A stretch of 26,400 nucleotides of DNA from Paramacrobiotus richtersi (Eukaryota; Tardigrada; Eutardigrada; Parachela; Macrobiotidae): positions 1 through 26,400 of the forward strand of contig JAQGAU010000550.1 of assembly GCA_034698045.1 (NCBI GenBank), written 5' to 3'. The notes below the pieces were generated by a model. It was not told the origin of the DNA and did not search any database. It worked only from the letters and a program-made list of their open reading frames with translations. Shown here piece after piece: positions 18,886 through 26,400 of this stretch (position 1 is the stretch's first letter; each line of letters starts with the position of its first letter). The position numbers and the translations under genes were made by a program.

Positions 18886-21800
18886 GCTTCAAGTGGACAG
18901 CGTATTTAGGCGTAGTAGTGAACGAATTTATAAATAGCTAATGTCGTCGTTGTTTTTTTGACAGCTAAGGCTAAATGTTGTATATAGGGGGAAAGCCTTG
19001 TTGCGGCTGCGAAATGGTTTGAATTTAAATTTCAATGGGTTTGATTAATGTGCATAGTGGTCGTAATACCTTCGAGCCGGTGATTGTTAAGCAGCTGATA
19101 ATAACTACCGGTTCACCATTCTACAACATAAATTACACTGCCTTGTAGCAGAAAGATGAATAATTTTCCTTGAAATTTATGTGCATTTACTGCATTTTTG
19201 CTAATACAATTTTTAGATAAACAAATACATTTACGTTTTAATTTTAAGAATATTTACAACCTGCCTATTCACACTGTAAACCAAGGACAACTGTGATGCA
19301 GCCGGAAAAGATAAAAATGGAAATATTACTGGAAATATTTTACTGAATGGAACCGATCTTCTGAAATTCGTTTTTAAATGGTTGTAAAGTGAATAAAATA
19401 TGGAAACTCATAAAGTAATATAAAATTATATGAAAGCATCATAATCATAAATTTTACAATGTAGTATTTATGTTTTGATTAGAATAGACAAAACATAACG
19501 CACCACACGCCTCGGTGACAATTGTTACCGGCATTGGTATATTTGTCCAATAGATCTGATACGTTAACCTTTACAATCCATACATAAACCACCAAACAAC
19601 AACAGACACTATCTCGTCCACCAGGTTCATGAAAACACCACAATCCACTCATTCCTTCGGTGGACACTATATTAACACAATAATAATGCCCACATACACA
19701 TACATGTATGTACGTACAACGTCCACTTGTTGTACCGGCGTTTCTTCGCACGCCACACAGAGTCGCCATTTCCTTCCACCGGAAAAGACAATCAAGTGCA
19801 GAAAAGCAGAATCCTAGACAGTAGTGTCTTAAGTGTTTCATTCAACGTCTGTACTTGAGGATGGCTGACGGTGATTTGTGACGAATCACGTACTGGACAG
19901 CCGGCCGATTAATTCTTATGCACAACTTGAATGCAGATGAGCTAATATAACTTGTGAATCGTCTTGGGGGGATGTATTTCTGCTGGGCTCATCATTTTTT
20001 TTCCGTCGTGTATCAGCTGGGAGGATGTAGGTTGTAAAGGAAACAATCGGTCGGCATATTTCGTAAGTGCAGCGACGGCTGTGACAATTGTTGCCTTATC
20101 ATCTTTGTTGAATATCCTCATTGGGTTATGCCACCAACACACGTGTGAATGTATCTAGTGATGCTGTAGCTCCCGGCTGGAGGCGTCCATAACCTTCCTT
20201 GATAATAAAGGACAATTCGTTAAAGTGAAAGTATATTCAGCAGAGACATCCAGTTGGTATTCTGTTTCGGTGGATTATGAATAATTCGTCTGCGGAGTCG
20301 AGTGTGTGGTGAGTTTGTAACACTGGTGTAATATTACAGATATTAAAAGATTCTGAAAGATTTGGGTTTTAGTTTCGTAATTTACTTTCTTAAATAATTA
20401 TAACTTTCTCCCGCAGTTATTATTATGTAGGGACTAGTATCTGGAATACCGTAATCCGGATTGGCATTTATGCGCAAAAAAAGTGTTATTTAACGTATGA
20501 TTTAACTTGTAGTACTTCAACTTGCCGGCATATATAATAAACTCTAGATGCGAGCTAAAATTTATATGCCGGTCTCCGTGATCGTGTTACACAGATTTAC
20601 ACTGTAAAGTAAAAACGGCATCTTTTGGACTTCCAGCTAGATTCTGATTTTAACTTGACATTTTGTAGATTTGTGTTGTGTGCATTTTGTGCCGCTCTGT
20701 TGTTCAAGTTGATTTCGATTGTCTTCAAATCTTTTTCTTATGCATTTAGTAGTCATGTTTGGCGGTCTTGGAATTAAAATAATGCAGGTTTCCTGTATTG
20801 GAATTGGTTCTGTGGCGGTTTTCTTTGTCATATATAATTATATATAATATATTTTACTTTTTTGAAGATTCTACTGTTGTCGTGTTTTCTCTCACATCAA
20901 TGCTTCTGTATTATTTTGAATATATGCCAGATTTTATTCGGATAGAAATTTTTTCGAATGTACGCCAATCATATTTTCGCGCTGGTGCTATGAACAGATG
21001 TTTGAACTTCCATACAAAAATGTACACACTTTACGGTGCTAAGGATCGCAAAAATGTATAATATTCCAACCACAGCTGATTTAGTGTAAATGCACATACT
21101 ATTCTGATAATGTTCCCATTGTCATGACGTGCATAGTTTTCCCGGCAGAGTTATGTTTCTTGTGGGAACTGTTGCTTACACTGATTCAGGAATATTTCCT
21201 TAGATTGGTTTCAGTGACTTCGTTGGAATTGATACTTAGAATCGTAGTATAATGGCGCAAGAAAAAACCGCAAAATAGTTGCTTTGCACAGCCGCTGAAA
21301 TGCGAAAAATGTTTCGGTTACACTTTTTGTTTGGTAAATTGAAAATTACATAATTATTTGTTTGTATGGTAATCAGTTGCCGTTTCAAATATTTTATTTA
21401 TGTTGCAAACATTTGCAAAATTAAAATTTACCAGTTTATATTTAACGAGAATTTTCGCAAAAATCTGATATTGTATGTATCAGGTATGGATATATTCAAA
21501 AAGAAGCGGATAATTGATTGCAAGAGTATTAAACCATCCGGTCTATAAATAATAATCCCAATGTAAAACAGCATTGCATATGAAAATTTATTAAAACAAT
21601 ATTGACACAGCGGTGTGGATATCCATCAGTGCGGCACCATATTCCCAGCTGTACTGGGCAGATGTCACAGTGGTTATTTTGCGCTAAATGTCACTGGCGC
21701 TTTCTTTTCCGGCGTGGCTCCATGACTTTGTAGTTGCCGGGTATGGAAAATTCATAAACCCATTGGCCAATGAACTTCCTTTTACCTGTTGTTGATATTG

Positions 21801-22055
21801 TCGGGTATGAATAAGCCGCCCACGTGTACTGATACTTAACCAAAATCCTTTTCACTTTTCCATATTTCCGGTATTACGTGGCGTGCAGACATTGCTCGTA
21901 TTAATTCGTATGACCGATCTTCTATCAACGACTTGCTAATCGCGTTGAGAATAAAATACAAATAATTTATCACCGGAAGTCTGTGTACCGTGGACGATAA
22001 AAATGATTCTGGAAAGTGTAAAGTAAATATTTTATTTTAATGTACTTGTACGATT
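18886..22055. other. AT-rich region without supported genes
   Basis: Only short open frames occur, on both strands, and none has a recognisable domain. Paired splice signals around protein-like segments were not found. The tandem repeat at 22056 follows. Confidence 0.4.
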
Positions 22056-22517
22056 AGTCTACCATAATTACCTCATAAATTCAGTATTAAATTAGCAGAA
22101 TTTAAATTTGTACGATTAGTATTAGTCTCAGCAAATAATAGTTCAGTTTTTATGTTTGATTTCTTAGCAATTATTACTGTAGTTGCGTGAACGATTAACA
22201 AAAATCGAACATTAATCCAACAAAAATTAGAGCCGTCAGAGCAGATAACTGACCCTTAATGGCAAAGCACGCTTAGTCTGCCTTAATTATCTCATAAACT
22301 CAGTATTAAATTAACAGAATTTTAGTTTGTACGATTAGTATTAATATCAGTAAATAATAGGTCAAAATTAATTTTTTGTTTGATTTCGTTGCATTTATTA
22401 CTGTACTGTAATTGCGCGAACGATTAACAAAAATCGAACGTTAATCCAATAAAAATTAGAATTAACAGAGTCGTCGGAACGGATAATTGACCATTAATGG
22501 CGAAGCACGCTTAGTCT
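22056..22517. repeat. Tandem repeat, two units of 219 and 238 bp plus the start of a third
   Basis: Units start at AGTCT at 22056 (AGTCTACCATAATTACCTCA), 22275 (AGTCTGCCTTAATTATCTCA) and 22513 (AGTCTGCTATGATC, soon diverging). Shared internal pieces are CAGTATTAAATTA, TTGTACGATTAGTATTA, GAACGATTAACAAAAATCGAA and AATGGC(A/G)AAGCACGCTTAG. AT-rich, with no open frame. Confidence 0.85.
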
Positions 22518-23308
22518 GCTATGATCAAACATCCCTGAACTTGTCGTTGAAGGAATCCTTGCCATCTTGAAAATTACTTCACCGCTTCACGATTAAGACA
22601 CTTGTGCGATGTGCTTCGAGCTTGCAACGTTCTTGATCTTTGTTTGCTTCGTTGCGTGCAATGATTTAAAACTTAACCACTCTAATCCTTACCGGCTAAA
22701 AATGTTAGGTAAATATCGTCTCTTGTACAAAGATTGTTTTAAGATTTAATGTGCGAAACTGTTCTTACCTTTTTCATGCGATCGATCACGTTCAAGCGGA
22801 CATAAAGCAATAATCTGCATGCATGAACTTGCTAATTACGTATTGAATACATTGCGTATTATATTTTGATAATACACTAACGATTAATCTTAAATACACT
22901 ACTGACCATCCTAAAAGTATAGAATACTGAAGTTTCGTTGTTTTGTTATTTACTAAAAATTTTTAAATGTTCATGTGAGCTTTTTCAACAAATTAATCAA
23001 TTAACCACACATTCGTGACAAACACTAAAAGTTAGTCCAAAAGGTCAAAATATGTCTAAATATTATATAGTATATTATATCAAAATAAATAAATATATTA
23101 AGTAAATATATCAAAATATATAGTTATCCAAATATATCATAAACGATGTTAAATTTCTAAAAATCGGCATTTTTGTATGTAATCAATGCTTGAAATGTTG
23201 AAATCTTGATGATAAAAAATATGTTAAAATCTGGAAACTGTTGTCCTATGGTCTTTACAGTAGATAAACAGGCAATCCGATATTTTTGAAATTTAAAGCA
23301 ACAGAAAC
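22518..23308. other. AT-rich region, no gene seen
   Basis: Includes an almost pure A/T tract at about 23052-23147 with ATATAT and TAAATAAAT motifs. No exon-like segment was found. Confidence 0.45.
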
Positions 23309-23314
23309 TTTATT
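23309..23314 (-). terminator. Polyadenylation signal of the small minus-strand gene
   Basis: AATAAA on the minus strand, about 50 bases after the TGA of the frame at 23366-23572. Confidence 0.45.
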
Positions 23315-23365
23315 GAACCTGACCCTGAAGACAAAACCGATCAAAAACCGCCGAACTGGAATTTC

Positions 23366-23572
23366 TCAACTGTCCACTTTGCAGCCACTTTGCACAGCCC
23401 GGTCCTTCTTAAGAACCGGCTGACCGTCATATTTACAACCGGCTAATTCCACAATAGACTCAAGAATTTGGCAGCGATCATTTCCGTTTCGAAACCCCTC
23501 ACTTTTTCCCCACACACTGTAGAACAAAATCACCAAGTTTGTAACGTGGAAATAATACAATACACGGTGCAT
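23366..23572 (-). CDS. Candidate small secreted protein, 68 aa
   Basis: A minus-strand frame whose product begins MHRVLYYFHVTNLVILFYSV. This is a short basic end plus a hydrophobic stretch, then a likely signal cleavage site near Trp-Gly 21-22. The mature part is charged, with three Cys (34, 46 and 63) in DRCQ, AGCKYDGQ and SGCKVDS. The C-x-Y-D/N-G pattern is reminiscent of the start of VWC-type repeats, but too little is present for assignment. A possible acceptor (TTGTTCTACAG) lies inside the signal region, so this could instead be the last exon of a longer gene. AATAAA follows at a suitable distance. No homology can be claimed. Confidence 0.4.
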   Translation of the reverse strand: MHRVLYYFHVTNLVILFYSVWGKSEGFRNGNDRCQILESIVELAGCKYDGQPVLKKDRAVQSGCKVDS

Positions 23573-25423
23573 ATCACTCGCACACCGACCAAAGAATCAT
23601 CGTCAGCAGCTTAACCTGACTTCTCAAGTCAGAAACCGGCGCTGTGAAATCTTGCTGAATACGATGGGCTGTTTAGTTTACCGGCCTTGATAAACAAGCA
23701 TTTCTGAATAGTACAGCAATTTTTCACTAAAAAGAAAATGAGACTTTTTCACCTGGCTTGGTTAACTTGGCAGTATGTGACTATTGTACGGCAGGGAAAC
23801 AATTAAACTGTACCGGTAATGGAAGACGTTTATTATGGGATTACGTATGTTGGTGCGGTTTCGTAATGTCCGACGATTTTCCGCTGATCACAATGCGAAT
23901 TATTGGATGCAAGGTGTACATGCCGCTGCAGTGGTTTCATGTGTTTTAACCGTTTAATTCTAATCATGGGCTGAATTGGTGGAATTTGACAAAATTAACA
24001 CGGCGCGGTGTGTTTGTTGCGGATTACTTTGAATATGGTTTAAAGCTGTGTCCAAGGTGTTTCCGGTATATACGGTGGCAATTATAGGCCGGAAGTCGCA
24101 ACACTCACCTGCACACTTGGGGATTTAGCCAGATCCGACCCATTACAGATGTGATCGTGACGGTTAATTGGGGGCTTGTTACAATGAAACGCATCCGTGA
24201 GTATTATCGCCACATGAGTGTACTTGTTCTTTGTGATTGTATGATGGTCGTTTGACTTCGTGGACTGTGTGTATAAAACTGGAATGTTCTTTCTGATTGT
24301 TAGCTAATTTTCAACAAAGCAGTGTACACATTAAGAAGAACAAGAAGATCGCCAATCACAGATCAGTAGAAAATTGTGCGGTCGAACAGAATCTGAACGT
24401 AGGCCTTTATGGTATGCTTGGGGTATAGTTTTATCACAGATGTTAAGGAAGTTTTAGAATTAAGCAGTGTATCTTCGTGTTAGTTAATTCGTTACCACAA
24501 TAATTTACAGTAATGAATTTATCCAGTTTCAATATGCATTGGAGCAGGTAGATAGATTACCTCTGCATACACTATCAGTTTAGAATGGAAGGCGGCTTGT
24601 TGTCAGGTGTATTACTAATTTTGCAGAGATCTGTGCAATACAAAATACGAATAGAAACTGCAGTTTCGTGTATCTGTAGATTGCAGATCGACTGAGAAAG
24701 TGTAAAGACTGGTTAGGAGGAGAATGCTAAGTTTTGGATGGCCGGCGCGATCTGTTTCGTACACACTGCAGTAATTCTTGTATAACACGCGAATATGTAT
24801 ATGCACCATGTTTGCGTAGTAGTTTATGGATATTTCAGTCCATATTCGCGAGCAGAGGACAAAATAACGGTATTTTTGATGCATTTTCTGAACACGTTTA
24901 GAGAAAAATGCGCGAATGGAGGAAGACGGCGCTTTGGATGATGTGAGAGAACTGGAACCGAAAGCCATGTTTCTCAGTTTATAGTTATAGTTTATTGTTA
25001 GTTCATAAAAAATGTGTGTATGCCGCTGTGCGTATATTCTGCACACATACACAGTTTGGAAAGTAAGCTTAACGTTTTTGTTGCTGTTACAAAGAAACGA
25101 ATTGACGTTCTTCTCCAGGACGATATGAATGCAAAGCCTTCCTTTGCAGCCGATGGAGTTGCGCAGCATAGTTTCGCCCCAGTTGTATATATACTTAACG
25201 AAAACACCTGTGAGCAAAACTGCATTCGAATGTGTTAGTACTAATAATTTCTGTGGTAAATTGATAGTTATCGCACCCTGTACTCGAGCAACCAGAGACC
25301 AAGGTAGCCCGCTTGCAGTTAATCTTGACCACTATGACGTCACTGCTCAAGCGGTAGCTTGAACAGCGAAATCTGTCCGACTGCGATTCGACGGCGGTTG
25401 GTGCGCCGCCCGCCCAAATTGCG
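23573..25423. other. Gene-poor region
   Basis: Holds a perfect hairpin CTGACTT-CTC-AAGTCAG at 23616-23632. A 200-codon minus-strand frame (24615-25217) has no recognisable domain and mixed codon use. No gene is called. Confidence 0.4.
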
Positions 25424-25472
25424 ATGCTTTGTTGTTTCGTTGGCCTCGTACTGGCGTGTATCCAACATCAGA
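25424..25472 (+). CDS. Speculative first exon (signal-peptide-like) of the right-edge gene
   Basis: ATG at 25424 reads MLCCFVGLVLACIQHQ, like a short signal peptide, in a locally GC-rich stretch. A donor-like A|GTACCT follows at 25472-25473 and leaves one base, which fits the two-base start of the exon at 26294 and would form a Ser codon. The donor is weak and the implied intron is 821 bp, so a chance match is quite possible. Confidence 0.2.
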
Positions 25473-26293
25473 GTACCTACCATAGGCTTTTTGGGCGACT
25501 AAAAGATGCATATACTTATCCTACACATGTGTAACTGTAAATTCTCACTACAAGACCACTAATAAGAAAAAAGCCTAGTACTACTACGAGACGACTACTT
25601 TAAGTACTGATAATTATTAAGACTTCTGTTGTAAGAGAAGAACTGTTCACACCGGTCGATCGTAGTCCGGTTTTTTAGGGTTGGTGAAATCCTTGCGTAC
25701 CACTCATATTAACGATTGATCAATGTATTATTCAATCTGATAAAAATGCTAATCAGGTTTTTTTGACATCGAGTTATCTTGTAGTCTTCGTCGCGTGTAC
25801 CTGTGATATATAATTTATGCCGAACAGGAGTAAACAGTATGCCGAAAATGGTATGTAAACAACCCGAGGCTGGATTTCCGACTGATCTAATTAGAAAAAA
25901 AGGGAGTAGCGTGAAATTTAACGTACAAAATTTTGTAGCTGGGTGTGTGCATTTGATTCCATTAACTATCTAGTATATACGCAGCCCTTAGATATATATT
26001 ACGACTGCAATCGTTCAGAACATGCATCATTTAATTGCTTAATGTGGTCAGTATTATCGCAAGTACTTGTGGACTGTTAATACCTGTTAAACGTTTGATT
26101 TATGCAGTTTGAACTTGATGCAACTTAATTGCAACCAACTAGAATTTCTCCATTATTGCAGTTTTTCTGTGGTAACAGAATAGGTATTGCGAAATATCCC
26201 GCGTGATTTGATGTGGTTGACCATAAGAAGCTGCACGATATACCCTTTGTGAACTGACAGAATCACGTCATAATCGTATGTTGTCATTTGCAG
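25473..26293. other. Upstream flank or intron of the right-edge gene
   Basis: AT-rich. Contains ATGCCGAAAATG|GTATGT near 25839, another possible short first exon, but its phase 0 does not fit the favoured frame of the exon at 26294. Confidence 0.3.
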
Positions 26294-26400
26294 GTCGTAA
26301 ACTCAGCGAACGCTTCCACCTCCTCATGCCGTCCGCATACGTCACGTATGAAGCGCCGCCTGGCGGCCGGTCGCCGGTGGAGCTGGTCTCACAGGCCGCC
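26294..26400 (+). CDS. Internal or second exon of an unidentified gene, cut by the window end
   Basis: The acceptor is GTCATTTGCAG (ending at 26293). In the favoured frame two bases complete a split codon and then 35 codons read RKLSERFHLLMPSAYVTYE, followed by APPGGRSPVELVSQAA, to the window edge. GC content rises sharply and third positions are mostly C or G, unlike the flanking DNA and in line with coding exons. One other frame is also open but reads as an Arg/Ser/Trp-rich shadow. I do not recognise the protein. Confidence 0.45.

Noticed and set aside
19479..19841. 120-codon minus-strand frame rich in Cys
   Set aside because: Composition follows repeated TGT/ACA-type sequence; no domain, signal peptide or conserved spacing of the Cys residues.
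22056..22517. CRISPR-like array
   Set aside because: Units are over 200 bp, diverged, AT-rich and only two in number, in a eukaryotic context.
24615..25217. 200-codon minus-strand open frame
   Set aside because: No recognisable domain, mixed codon use, no flanking splice or polyadenylation support and no signal or membrane architecture; a chance frame is more likely.

Overview
This window is nuclear DNA from an animal, probably an invertebrate. The genes are split by spliceosomal introns (GT-AG, plus one apparent GC-AG), the encoded proteins are type II membrane glycosyltransferases, AATAAA signals follow several coding ends, and a non-LTR retrotransposon fragment and a tRNA-derived SINE-like element are present. 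The two enzyme families (GT92 and GT11) occur together in large numbers in ecdysozoans such as nematodes. A tardigrade, nematode or arthropod source would fit, but the sequence alone does not settle this.

Layout. 1-853: last intron and last exon of a GT92 gene (copy A). 1889-4292: a complete three-exon GT92 gene (copy B, 453 aa). Both have homologous 3' flanks, so they are tandem duplicates. About 5061-5152 is a tRNA-derived element on the minus strand, followed by two orphan exon-like segments (5535-5621, 5724-5789). 6873-17523 holds three tandem four-exon GT11 fucosyltransferase genes: copy 1 at 6873-10382, copy 2 at 12643-14585 and copy 3 at 15513-17523. All three share intron positions and phases. 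The third intron of copy 1 carries a 1.35 kb antisense retrotransposon piece with an open 433-codon frame. From 17524 to about 25400 the DNA is AT-rich and gene-poor, with an approximately 220-240 bp tandem repeat (22056-22517), a small ORF behind a TATA box (18568-18885) and a candidate small secreted protein on the minus strand (23366-23572). At the right edge (26294-26400) an exon of a further plus-strand gene begins.

How the genes may work together. GT92 enzymes include the C. elegans enzyme GALT-1, which adds beta-1,4-galactose to core fucose. GT11 enzymes include alpha-1,2-fucosyltransferases that act on galactose. A linked GT92 plus GT11 array could encode consecutive Golgi steps that build a fucose-galactose cap. 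The acceptor chemistry is inference. The gene structures, the shared intron phases and the loss of one Asp of the DxD motif in GT92 copy A are read directly from the sequence.
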